Assembly (NCBI GenBank): GCA_032622095.1
Contig: CP136061.1
Coordinates: 59,847,301 to 59,911,300 of the forward strand
Reading direction: 5' to 3'
DNA from: Siphonodentalium dalli
Lineage: Eukaryota > Mollusca > Scaphopoda > Gadilida > Siphonodentaliidae
Length of the DNA stretch: 64,000 nucleotides
Below, piece by piece: positions 1-11,205 of this stretch (the first letter of the stretch is position 1; each line of letters starts with the position of its first letter). A program made the translations under genes and the position numbers. Under the pieces are notes generated by a model. The model was not told the DNA's origin, searched no databases, and worked only from the letters and a program-made list of their open reading frames with translations.

Positions 1-2204
1 GTCAAAAGTAGCGAAATACGAGTTAGTGGTACACGGTAGGGAGGGGGGGGGGTTTGCACCAAAATTGATAAAAATAGTTTAGCGCCGATATCTACCAAAT
101 TGATATACACATTCTTCTCCGTGATAAAGAAATCTGATCGTGTGATTTAAAGACGCCAAATTGGTACCATTGGATGAGAGGAGGCACTAAATTTGATATA
201 GCGCACAACACAGGTATTTTTAATTTTAGTGTTCGATAGGACGATACAGAAAATATTACACTATGGTAGTGACGTATGGCGGGGGCCGTGGTAATTAAGA
301 GCAGATCGAAACTTCTTTTCAACGATTTAAATTAATTAAAGTTGGAATTAGAATTCCAAACAATGAAGTATATTGAGAGCTTGGTGCATTCCACTTCCAT
401 TAGCAATTGAGAGAATAATGGTTTCCCTCTTGCGTCAGTGATTATCAAGGCCACGATAAATTCTATATTCTATCAGTACCATACTCTCCCATATTTAGAT
501 TGAAGAGGACATCACGGGTCCTTTGTGGAACAACAGCAACAAAAAATTTAGATCAAGAACAAATTCTTATATCATAACTTCAAAAGAGAGAGCTAACCCT
601 CCACTTCGAATATTCCACATATTGCCGTCTTATTTGTCAGTCCAGTTGTAGACATTAAAGTTCTACTTGCCTCAGTGGGTACGTTTGGCCTGCTCTTCTC
701 TTACGTATGTCTTTGGTACGACACTTGACACAAATAATTGCCATCGCGTGTAACTTTTAGTCAACTTCCTTATGTAAAAAAAAAAAATGGCCTAACCTTG
801 CTTTGTAAGGCAAAAGCGATATGAGAGCGGTTTATATATGTAAAATATGCCTACTTTAATAATCTGCGTGTTTTCAGTCTGAATTTGTTTTTGGCAACAG
901 GTTTTTATGGGGTTTTATGGGGCTACCCTCTAAAATAACCCAACATTACGAATTGGCTTCAAGTTTTCTGTTTGCCACTTCTCAACTGTGTTTTCTTTCA
1001 TAGTTTGTGTTAACAAAGATAAGTGCATCTCATTTCATAAGAAAAACGCATGCGTGGCGTGTATTCAGACAGTTATTGCCAAATAAGACTAATTTTAATC
1101 ACATTTTCACGATTCATCTGTGAATATATAACTTTAATATTGTTTCAAAATAAGTACGCAACGTTCTGTTTATTATTAATACATACCCTGTAACAGTGTA
1201 TCAATATAACGAAAGAATTGGCAAAATACAGCCTTTATTAGCGTGGTTATCTAGAGTTTACTAGCCCTACCCCAAACGCAAGAAATGCCGACGATGTGCA
1301 GTACGCGGTTTATCGGTACAATTTTTCATACGCGCCGATTTCCGGCTTCATTTTAGTCTTGATTTGAAACAATTTAAACCTTTAAACTAGATCCTGAGTA
1401 CATTTAAACACGACTGTAACAGGTTAGTAATCACCTATATTTCTTAATATCTGGTATTAATGGACAGTTAGCCCATATAATTTAATAAGGACATGCATAT
1501 TTGTCTGGGCTGGGCTTGGTTTTGGGGTGGGTGCTGTTGTGAATATTGTTTACATTGAGTCTTGATCACAGTTCTGTGTTCACACTGCATTTTGTGACAA
1601 CTTTCTTGATTCAAAGATAAAGTAATAGGAGAATCCAATTATGATAGTTTAAAGCTGTTTGTCATCATGGAGGTGAGAAAACTTAATTATGTTTGCTATT
1701 TTACTCCAAAGATAGTCACAAGACAGTTGATTGATGAGCCTTGCGACTTATACAGTGAAATAGGTATGTAATGTGAATATATTATTTTAAAATAAGCAGA
1801 TAATGGAGTCATGTCCGTTATTTCGTTCTATTGCGCGGGCCACAGTGAAAACACATGTTAAAGGGCGTACACATGAAAAGTCGTGAGTTGGCTTATATGT
1901 GTCATTGTGCGCACATAATCTGCATAGAATCGCCTCATTGTGAGTCGATAAATGTGACTAAAAAGCTCTCATTTTCAGCAAATTATCGACTTAAAATGAT
2001 ACCATTATCAGCAGATTATCAACCTAAAACAAGTTCTATTGTAAGCAGATAATGTGCGTTTTTTTGGAGAACAGGATGATGTATAAGTTTGGTAGACAAA
2101 AAAATTTCTTATTAATTTTGGCGACCAGCATCAAACTCGGTCGGTACCACTAGGTATGTTTGAATCACACCATGGGATTGTCAATATATTATTGAGATTA
2201 CTAT

Positions 2205-2420
2205 ATATATGTTTGGTGGAAATCGGCGACAAAAATAACTCCATCGAAGTTGTGTCTCCCCTTTTCCATCAGTTATTCCCGGTCGACAGCGTCATTTTTA
2301 GAAATGTTTAACCTGCACCATTATCGTCCTCGTGAAATCTTACACATACTGGACCAATTTGGAGCCATACAGATGGTCCCGTTAATGCCTTTATTAGACA
2401 GGCATTCGCAGATATATACA
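2205..2420 (+). repeat. Dispersed retroposon fragment (RTE/SINE-like 3' part)
   Basis: The segment reads through 'tttggtggaaatcggcgaca', a 'gcaccattatc' block, 'ccaatttggagcc' and 'gacaggcattcgcagatata'. The same ordered blocks recur at about 46860-47235, and the first block recurs within 38450-38540 and 41510-41600, so this is a dispersed family. The 3' end runs into a short (TATA)-type simple repeat, as in RTE-like LINEs and their SINEs. The open frame at 2250-2720 crosses this repeat and is probably not a gene. Confidence 0.55.
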
Positions 2421-2991
2421 ATATTTAAAGTCAGGTACATGTTAAAGTTTTTCGACAACATATCCTCGTTTTGGGCATCAAACCATGAAATGTTGTCCGT
2501 TTTCCCGCCAAAACTATTCGCGGTAACGGCGGGCTCTTCAAAAAAGTTCCAGACACACAGGTGGGGGTGTTTGAGGTCGGAAAAAGTCTTTTCCAATCAT
2601 ATTTATCAAAGATTATTTATGTCTCTATTAGTGGAACACTTATATTATGCACGTAGCTGCACTGAGCGGCGATTGAGTTGGCTGATACTTGTATTTAACT
2701 TGAAGACACAATGTGTATAATTTCATCACAGAGGCACAAGAAATGCATTTATCTACTTTCCGATAATATTACATGTAGTTCAGTCACTGGCGGCTAACAC
2801 TGTCTTATTCTTTTTCATTATTTCTATTCGACAATCAAGCCAATAAGAATGCACTGGCAAGCAGTTCGACATGAAAAAGTATATACATGTACTTGTGTAA
2901 CCAATTTACCACTTACTGTGGTATTTGAGTATACATTAAGCCATCGACCACTCTCCTCTGGATATCCACTCAATTAGACTCTAGTGTATCA

Positions 2992-3071
2992 AACTCCATA
3001 CAGCGCCCTCTACGCTATCGCTGCGATATATAACTCCATACAGCGCCATCTACGCTATCGCTGCGGTATAT
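2992..3071. repeat. 40-bp tandem duplication
   Basis: Two adjacent 40-bp units (2992-3031 and 3032-3071) begin 'aactccatacagcgcc' and end 'gctatcgctgcg.tatat'. They differ at only a few positions. No coding meaning is apparent. Confidence 0.8.
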
Positions 3072-4384
3072 CACTGCCACAATGAGTGTACTTTGCAGAC
3101 GATAAATCTATTTTTACATATCGTCTCGGAACTGTATTTACTACTATTTAGTCACCTATTATCTTGTTTTGACCACCAATTTTTTTTTAAAGTTTGCAAT
3201 AATGGTAATTTTTTCGGTATTGATATGAACTGAGCCAGACATAGACAATTTTAATCCTAAAACATAAGAACTAAAAACACTTAAGAATTCCTTACCAATT
3301 AATGTCATTGTGACAGTGGTATCTCAGCGGAGCGATGGGAGATAACTCTGCCTGGAGTTTGCTACTGTATTTCATTATACAGCAGGTTTGACTGTTCGGC
3401 ACAAATAACACAATCATGCACAGTTCACAGCACATGACTACATGCATGTATCGATTACACACATACACATTTTGAATAACGAAATGTGACGTCCGCGTGT
3501 CAACAATATAAAATTGTATAACAAAATATTTGCAATTATCACATTGCCCTTTCAGCCTTTTACACCAGCCAGTAGTTACCAAAACCAATTTCTTTTTATT
3601 TAAGATGGTTGCCCACACATAAGCAATCAATAAATCAAAAACATACTAACCCTGAGTCCATTGAATGTCACCTAAATTTCATTTATCAACAAACTTTAAT
3701 AATGTAGACAGTATCATATCATAGGCTAAATGTTCGATCACACCAGAAAGATGCACAAACAATAAGGACGCGAAACCATCAGGAATATTTTTACGCGGGA
3801 AAGGAAAATGATATGCAGACAATTCATGACTCACTAACGAAGCGAATCGATTTTTCATCAGTCATTTTCATGCATGCGAACACCTCATTAAAATCCGGTC
3901 ATGTGTATATTGGTAATTTGAAGAGGAATCACAACTGCCATCAAACTGGGAGGTGTTATCACGTAACATTATGGGAGAACCATACCCGCATGTATATATA
4001 GGTAAAGCGACCAAATGTGCCCCTATAGAACTGCCACTGTTTTGTTTAGTGTGTAGGACGTTTGGTTTATCTGGGGCAAGGGATAGTCCAATGCTCGCAG
4101 TTTGATAATCTGTCTTTGTTTGTACATTTTTTTTTTTACATTTGAATAATTGACTTTCATCTCAAAGTAGTGAATGCAGTGTGTTATCTAATCCGTCGCC
4201 TGATAGTATTGTCGCGATTCTCATCTCTCTTTATTGGCGCATATGCAATGTGTCTTGTTGAATGGAATAAATCCTGGTCTAAATTGCGAAAATGTTGAAA
4301 CGTAGTAATCTGACCCATATTTGTCTTAGTAATGTTCGCTTTTTTCATATACCGGTATGGTTCCTGGCATCAACATAGATAGAA

Positions 4385-4452
4385 GTCGGTAGCCGATGGG
4401 TAGCGTACTGGTCTCTCGTGCTATCGGACCGGGGATCACAACCCCGGGGATC
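4385..4452 (+). repeat. tRNA-like SINE head
   Basis: 'tagccgatgggtagcgt' resembles a polymerase III A box and 'ggggatcacaacccc' resembles a B box, with about 35 nt between them. It does not fold into a complete tRNA cloverleaf that I can see and has no proper acceptor pairing, so I read it as a tRNA-derived SINE head rather than a tRNA gene. It abuts the 5' end of the truncated LINE that follows. Confidence 0.45.
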
Positions 4453-5890
4453 ACAGAGAGCTAATGAATTCACAAACATCTGTTGTTTTTATGTCTGTCA
4501 ATATACCACCTTCTAATTCAACTTTTTGGAATGGCCAAAACCGAGACCAGGATGTCTTTGCAACTGCAGAGATAGCGTTGTCGAAGTATAAGGATAACAC
4601 GACCATTATTCTTGGGGGCGATCTCAATGCTCGAACGGGCACGCTTCCGGATCATATTACTGATGATGATACAATGCACGTGCCATTGCCAGTAAATTAT
4701 ACTCCCGACACTACTAGTTTACGTAATAGCATGGACGTAAACGTAAACTCATTTGGTCGACAATTACTTCATTTATGTCATAGCGCTGGCATTCGAACAG
4801 CAATGGCAGGTGCCCAGGTGATCGCCTCTGGCATTTCACTAGCTATCAGTATAACGGTTCCAGTGTTGTTGATTATGTGATTGTGTCTGAACCGTTTCTT
4901 TCGTCCGTAAACTATTTTTGTGTTAAACTTCCAACTGAATATTCTGATCACTGCCAACTGGTCACACATTTTAAAGTTAACGACAGCTCGCTCCCCAAAT
5001 CCAGTACGAAATACAAATACGACAATAAAACACTCCGATTCATATGGAATGATATGAGTCGACAGAAAGCAATCGACTATTTGACCGGACAAGCTTTCAA
5101 CGATAAATTGGGGAATTATAGAAAAGAATTATATTCTACTGATCAATCATGTGTATCCCGAGCAGCAATCGATTTCACGGAGATATTGACTAGTGTTAAT
5201 ATGCACGCTTGCAAGCGGAAGCATGACAACCGAAAATCACAACCGCGTAAGAGGAAATGGTTTGATAATAGATGCAAGGAATTAAAGCAGAGTTTAGATG
5301 GAACAATCCGTGAAATGAAGAATAATCCATTCGATGCCACTTTAAGACTAAAATATCATACTATGAAAAAAGCATATAAGCAAGAAATAAAAAAGAAGAG
5401 GAATTTTATTTATACAGACGTTCATGCCAGCTTAGAAAAAATGGAAAGTGATGATCCCAAGAAATATTGGAATGTTATAGCCCAACTACGACAAAAACCC
5501 CGTTCTGATAATAGACTCGACCCTGATAACTCTGTGGATTTTTTCAAACAACTCTTTTGTCCGTCCAATTCAGAAAACCGAATAGACATTGAGTCCACTT
5601 CTGATGGATTTTCAGAGATACCAATAAACAATGAGCATATATCTGCGGAAGAGGTTATAACTGCTGCACGTACTCTAAAAAATGGCAAAGCTGTAGGCCC
5701 AGATCAAATCTACAATGAACCGATTAAGCTTACGCTAATTACTATGCCCATATTGCTCGATGATATTCTTAGAATGTTTAATATGACTTTACAGTCTGGT
5801 CACTATCCGACTGAATGGAGCAATTGAGATATGTAGAACTTAGGATTAAACTTGACTAAAATTGAAGTTGTAACACTTGTATGCATTTTG
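4453..5890 (+). pseudogene. Truncated LINE: endonuclease plus start of reverse transcriptase
   Basis: Two overlapping frames (4464-4880 and 4877-5827) form one broken non-LTR retrotransposon protein. The first contains the exonuclease-endonuclease-phosphatase signature GGDLNARTG. After a frameshift near 4795-4860 the frame continues with DYVIVSEP and the SDHCQL motif that closes the endonuclease domain, then a basic linker. The last part, around LKNGKAVGPDQI, is the start of a reverse transcriptase domain. The frame stops at 5827 after 'PTEWSN', before the palm, so the catalytic YADD is missing. Just downstream another frame reads NLGLNLTKIEVV, which resembles a later piece of RT and suggests an internal deletion. 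The copy is dead: 5' truncated, frameshifted and missing most of the polymerase. Confidence 0.85.
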
Positions 5891-6191
5891 AAATAGATAT
5901 AACATGCTGGAACTATTTCAACAGAAAAGGTATGGAGGCCCAATTGTATAAAAATTCATGATATTCAGAACACAAAACAATTAATACAAACAGAGGACAT
6001 TTCCAAGTCCTGCTAATTAAAAGATAAATTTAGCATTATTAACATGTATTTGTCATGCTTGCCAAATCAACACACTGTTGCAGACAAACAAAGATATTCT
6101 TTGCCCATACAAAGAAATATGTTACCAATCCACCAAACAAATAATAGAATCCACAAGTAAAGCTTAAGTATGGGAGCAGTTGCAGGCAAAT

Positions 6192-6293
6192 TCACAAATC
6201 AACAAACTTCAGTGATCCGGCTAGATAGTCATCCACCAACTCACTGTAATCTACTTCATATTTGTCATCTTCACCAGTTTCATCGTACATCAC
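6192..6293 (-). pseudogene. Last exon of the YqaJ transposon gene
   Basis: A minus-strand exon of 34 codons follows the acceptor 'ctttcag' and ends with TGA at 6192-6194. It starts VMYDETGEDDKYEV and ends GSLKFVDL. Joined to the exon at 6829-7250 it keeps phase 0 and completes the 'kWYsG...YEV.YDe' module. It is too short to stand out as an open frame, but the splice sites and family resemblance support it. Confidence 0.6.
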
Positions 6294-6828
6294 CTGAAAG
6301 TTAGAGAATCACCAATCGTTGAAGTGCATGTTAAATGAGGTAACATTGTGTAATACATGCAGCACATTTTCTCACTCTTTTCAGCGATATATTTCCACCA
6401 ACAAAAAATGAAAATGCAATATTCTTACTCTCAGGTGCCTAACAATTGTGATGGCCGAATTCTGTGATGATTGGAGATTTAGACTGAAATTACTATTAGT
6501 GATAGAAATTTCACTCTATGTCTCTTTACCAAATAATGATTGTTGGGCATTTTATATTTAATTAATAATTGTGCTGACACCATTATCAGGCACCTGAAAT
6601 TACTAGATGAATTCTGAACTTCATAACAATATTAATCATGCATGTAGTCGACAAATTTATATATAAAAATACTACCAGTATACTTCTGAAACATTGGTTA
6701 AAAAAATATATTTATTATACACTCTGAGTCGCAGTTGATACACTATCGGGCAGAAAATAGGTGAACATACTACACCACAACACCACCACTGTTATTTCAA
6801 CAACTTCAACAATATACAGACAACTTAC

Positions 6829-7250
6829 CTCATATACAGCATCCTCATCTCCATCTTCACCATCTAAGACATCACTAACGATCCCACTGTACCATTTTGT
6901 TCTGCCATACTCATCCTCCCATTCATGAAGAATATGCTTGTGCAGGAATAATAAGGATTTTTCTTCAGTGAAGTCAGAATCAGACAATACAATGTCAGAG
7001 GGTGTTACACTTTCACTTGTGGTGCTGGCAATAACCTGTGTCTTTTTTGTCCGTGCCCTTTTCCTTTTGATACCTTTGGCCTGGGTGATATGGCCTTCAC
7101 AGATGTTGCTGTGTTTGATGCTATGGCTTTCTTGGGCTCTGTTGCATTTACCAGGGGATCTTTGACTTTGCTCTTTGGGTGTCCTGCAAGAGGTCTGAAT
7201 TTCTTTGGAGCTGGAGCTTTTTTTGCCAAGCTGACTGCCGTTACAGGGTA
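6829..7250 (-). pseudogene. Penultimate exon of the YqaJ transposon gene
   Basis: On the minus strand an acceptor (ttttcttacag) precedes the exon and a donor (GAG|gtaagt) ends it at 6829. It encodes a Ser/Lys-rich disordered region with a nuclear-localisation-like GIKRKRARTKK, then an acidic patch and HEWEDEYGRTKWYSGIVSDV. The pattern 'HEW...kWY.G.V' followed by 'YDE' in the next exon is typical of the C-terminus of this transposon family. A second frame through the same DNA (7005-7229) is also basic but does not reach the conserved end, so I regard it as a shadow. Confidence 0.6.
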
Positions 7251-7319
7251 CTGTAAGAAAAGTGAAGATAATTATGTATATCAAATAGAATTGTATCAGC
7301 ATATACATTGATCTATAGT

Positions 7320-8369
7320 TCTATACTAATAAAACTTCATTTGGTTGTTTGTTTGTCTGTGTGACTATGGGCAACGAATAGACCACCATAGCTGGGAATT
7401 GTTACACAGGGATAAATTGACCAGGACAGTGTCATGGGATATGTGCTGTTGACCTCAGATGATTTGAAGAGGCACTCTTGATTAATATAATGTAAACGGC
7501 TGACCTTTGGTACAAAATATTGGTAAACACAGGTACCGGGACATTGACCCACCAGTACCATACAGTAAGTTAGCTGCAGTTTACACTATTAAAATGAGAA
7601 TGACCATATACATGAGCAATAATGAGTGTTCTTTATCATCTGAAGACGGTATGTAGGAACATTGTTCCACAGGGGTCAACTAACCAGGGGAATATTAGAA
7701 ATAGGTGCATTTTACCTCAGTTGACTAAAAGGGAAACAAATAAATAATATTAACATATATGAAGGCAGTGATAATGAACACTAAAGAGCTTTTAGTCACA
7801 ACATAAAATATAGAGGTTAAATGTAATTCATCTACATATAGAGATTGTCATGCAACAGGTGATTTTGACCGCAGGTGACTAATCATTTATTTAAATAACT
7901 TGAAGGAACACTAGTACTTTGCTCATTCACTACCTACATGTAAGCAAGCTGGGCACCCCAGGTAGTAATACTATTACAATATATGGTGTAGAAGTCTGAA
8001 GTGTGGTATACATAAAATAAATGGGTTTTTACTTTTACACATTGAATAAATTAATTTTAAACGTTTTAAAACCATTTATTCTACATGTATGTATGTACAT
8101 GTTTGTATGATAATATGGAAAAGGCATAATACACACAATTAATTTATCAAGATAGCAAGAAATATCAATATATATGTAGTGAAACTATATTGTAAGATTG
8201 CTTGCAGCAGCTCATGTAATATGTTCATGGTTATTGACACTTTACTCGATTCAAACATTCATCATGATACTAGTTCATGTAACTGAAAATATTTTATGCA
8301 TGTAACATGCTACAAGTTTTAAGCATTTGTGTTAGTATTTGATTGGTTGCTAGGAGTAAGCTGAATTAA
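7320..8369. other. Presumed intron of the transposon pseudogene
   Basis: AT-rich DNA between the YqaJ frame and the next recognisable exon. Several short phrases recur ('aggtgattttgaccgcaggtgact', 'ctcagatgatttgaagagg'), as if built from worn repeats, but I see no coding exon. An additional small exon could hide here, because the phase at 8370 does not join directly to 7250. Confidence 0.4.
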
Positions 8370-9356
8370 TTACCCAATTTCCTGGCTCCCGAATGCCAGG
8401 CTTCTTTCCATTACGTGGAGCTGCCAACTCAGGAAGTATATAGCCTTATGGTGAAATGCTTCAAGTTTTGGTAGCATAGTGTCCTTCCACACGATGGGGT
8501 CTCGATTGATTCTTTCAACGTGAAGTTGATGGGGATCCACCCGCCGCACAACAAGATCAGCCCATTGAAGATTCAAAACATTGAGTTGACCTTGAATTTG
8601 ATGGTATAAAACATGTGTTTTCTTCAATGAGAGTTCTCCATTGACATATTGTGAACAGAATACCTTCGATTTCAGAGCAGCTTCTTGGAACATGAAACCC
8701 TTGTTCAGAAGAACATGTTTAATTTCAAGCACAACTTCACCATGTGTGCTACTTATCACATGACCATCAACGCTGGCACCAAGGAAATGATGAGCCCTAT
8801 CGATGAACAGTCCCATTTTCTTCACTGTAACATCTTCACTGTGGTCCTTCTTAAATTGAATGTATTCCGTAATGGCAAATTTGTCAAGCCTAAGCCCTCG
8901 TCTAGTGAGTCTTGTTCCTGCGAATGTTGAGTACAAGAGCTTTTCAACAAGTTTCTTCACAGGGATGGTAGTTCGACGATTGACGATACTTGAAAAATTG
9001 GATGCTGTTATTCTCTTCTTTCTCTCAGCTAGCCAATAACCAGACAATGACTGTTCCACTGTTTGTTCTTCTACAAGCTTTAAAATTGTTTCAGACACAT
9101 TTCTTTCTTTCTCATAGTACCATTTTATCTTATTTGCTAGTTGTTCTGGTGTTAAATCATTGGACACTTGGATGGATTCAGGACCATATTCCAGTCTAGC
9201 CTTCTTCGTCATATTGGTTTTCAGTGCTCTTATCTTTCTTTTCCACCGCTTCACTTTATAATCTTTCTTCTTCTGGTACACTGCTGCCTGTTTAATAATC
9301 TTTCTCCTCTTAGAGTACTCATCTTTGAAGGCTGTTCCCATGCAATAGGTGCCCAA
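8370..9356 (-). pseudogene. YqaJ-type exonuclease domain of the transposon protein
   Basis: This 328-codon open frame is the best-kept part of the decayed transposase gene. Residues 107-120 (GYWLAERKKRITAS) match the N-terminal YqaJ signature. Residues 193-197 (GASVD) and 208-213 (VVLEIK) supply the D...ExK catalytic pattern of the PD-(D/E)XK nuclease fold, and QIQGQL near residue 252 is the following conserved glutamine helix. The YqaJ family includes phage lambda-type recombination exonucleases. Here it is fused behind a Mutator-like transposase. The first 20 or so codons overlap the upstream frame (9251-10132) out of phase, marking a frameshift near 9330. The frame ends at 8370 close to a possible GT donor. 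Confidence 0.8.
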
Positions 9357-11205
9357 TTTGGTCCCATGTTATTTCGTAGCAGTGCGCCATAGCAGCGGAA
9401 ATTACACGAGCCTCTGTTACGTCGATTTCTTAACTTTCCACCATCAAATTTCATTCGCATGTTCATCCAGCTTTCTGCAAGGTTGGTTGTGGCATTTCCA
9501 ATAAGTTTGTCGGCCTTTTCAGCTAGACGATGCAGATGGAAGCGGATATCATTATGAAGTGATGGATCTATATCACAAGGATCGGCATCAAGGGATCTCA
9601 CCTCAGTTAGTTCTGTTGGTGACACCCCTTCTGTCCAATATTCTTCCATCTCCTTCCGAATTTCCTGTTCAACCTGTTCAGTGTCACTAACGCTGTCTGC
9701 TTTTTTTTCCTGCTGTTCATTGTTAGATTTGCTACCTTGAGTTGAACCAATCTCTTTTTGTTCTTTTGCCTTTGCCTTGCAGAAGTCCGAGCACTGATCA
9801 TGGATCCCGAAAACATGAGAAGCTGAATACATGTCATTTTTTAGCATTAAGATTGTAGTTGCAGCATCAGTGGATGGATTATCACATCTGTATTTGATAG
9901 CTGATCTGACGCATGCTACTATCTTCACTCTTTTCACTTTGGTCAGATTATTCTTTCCTTTATAATGGGGATTGTCTTCTACTAGCTGTTCTAACCTGGT
10001 GCGTAAACATTTGGTTATGTGGTTAGCGCATTCAATCTTTACAAATTTCACTCCCCAGATTGGAACCTCTTCTTGAATTATTGCATAGACCGAACTATCG
10101 CCATCGCCCGAACTATCGCCATCGCCAACCATCCATTAGAACCGAACATCGTGCATCTTTTCCGCAGCAAGACATCCCTCAACAAGTATGTCTGCTTCCA
10201 TCGATTGGCTGCTGGTGGTATGATTTAGATAACACTCATGATCAGGAGGATTAGTATTGAGATTTTCATGTTTATTACACATGGAACAGTTTTTGTTGCG
10301 GATGCCCATGTAGAGAATCTTCTTAGTGGCAGCACCTATGATGATGGCAACCCACCAGCCTCATTGTACGAATGTTTGTGAGATCGCTTACTCCAACCTC
10401 CATCGCATATGACCGTAATTGCTGGCATTCCTTCACAGAACTTCCCACTCTCTATTGTAATCTGTCGTTCCTCACAACCTGCCTACAACATTTCTTTTTG
10501 AATACTTTCTTCCCAAATATGACCAATGCCAGTCTCTATCTTGGTAAATGTCGATCTGCTAATGCCTGGCATGTCGAAAGTTGCGGCAAGCTCATTGAGA
10601 CAACTGGCACCGCCTCCTGTCACCATTTGCCCCCAAACTGCCCTGGCATTAACATCATAGAACTGTTTGGACTGGAAATCAGTTGTTTTACTTGTATGAA
10701 AGTAAAAGCTCTGCAGACAGCCACTGCATCTTGCTAGTAGAATTGAGGCCAAGGCATAACGTTTAGATTCTGTTATTACCTGGTTTGGTTGTTTGTTCGA
10801 AGCAATTATGGACAAGGCAGCAGGACACTCGGCTATATATGTATGGCAATATTATTTATGTGGACATTGAGATTGGATAAGTCAATAACACTGTAACCTT
10901 CTAATGCAATGGCTTTCTTCTTCCGAAGAATCAATGTAACCTTCTGGTCATTGTCAGCAGTCTTTTTCACATGATAAACATTGGTCAGTCACAACCTGCA
11001 TATCATCACCAACATCACAGCTTATACGAAACTTAAGAGCATCCTGTGATTCCTGACTCAGACAAGTTTGTCATAGTATAATTTATTTCATGGTGGGATT
11101 TATGAACTGATTTATGGCTTGATGGAACTGTTGATCTAACTACAGTCTTCTTGAATCGACCACTTTTTCTTCCAAACTTTCCTTTTTGATGTGGGTAACC
11201 TTAAT

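Larger units (their letters stand above)
1..4383. other. Gene-poor AT-rich flank with repeat debris
   Basis: I see no supportable gene here. Open frames are short, lack recognisable domains and are not flanked by convincing splice sites. The stretch holds a retroposon-like piece at about 2205-2420, a 40-bp tandem duplication near 3.0 kb, and scattered homopolymers. It is either intergenic or part of a large intron. Confidence 0.5.
6192..11205 (-). pseudogene. Mutator-like transposase/YqaJ nuclease gene, decayed
   Basis: Read on the minus strand, this is one degenerate transposon gene of the invertebrate Mutator-like transposase type. In order: a basic N-terminal stretch (about 11205-11050), the region at 10815-10483 with VNARAVWGQMVTGGG, a DGGWSKRSHKHSYN segment near 10390-10340, GDGDSS with VKFVKIECANHITKCLR in the frame at 10132-9251, a YqaJ nuclease-like domain at 9356-8370, and C-terminal exons at 7250-6829 and 6293-6192. 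At least three frameshifts (near 10480, 10340 and 9330) and stops break it. DGGWSK and GDGDSS are likely catalytic or fold signatures of the transposase. I did not find clear terminal inverted repeats. Confidence 0.8.

Noticed and set aside
2250-2720. A 156-codon frame as a host gene
   Set aside because: It overlaps a dispersed retroposon fragment found again near 46.9-47.2 kb and shows no domain.
4385-4452. A tRNA gene
   Set aside because: A- and B-box-like motifs are present, but a full cloverleaf with paired acceptor stem is not, and it abuts a truncated LINE, so SINE head is the better reading.
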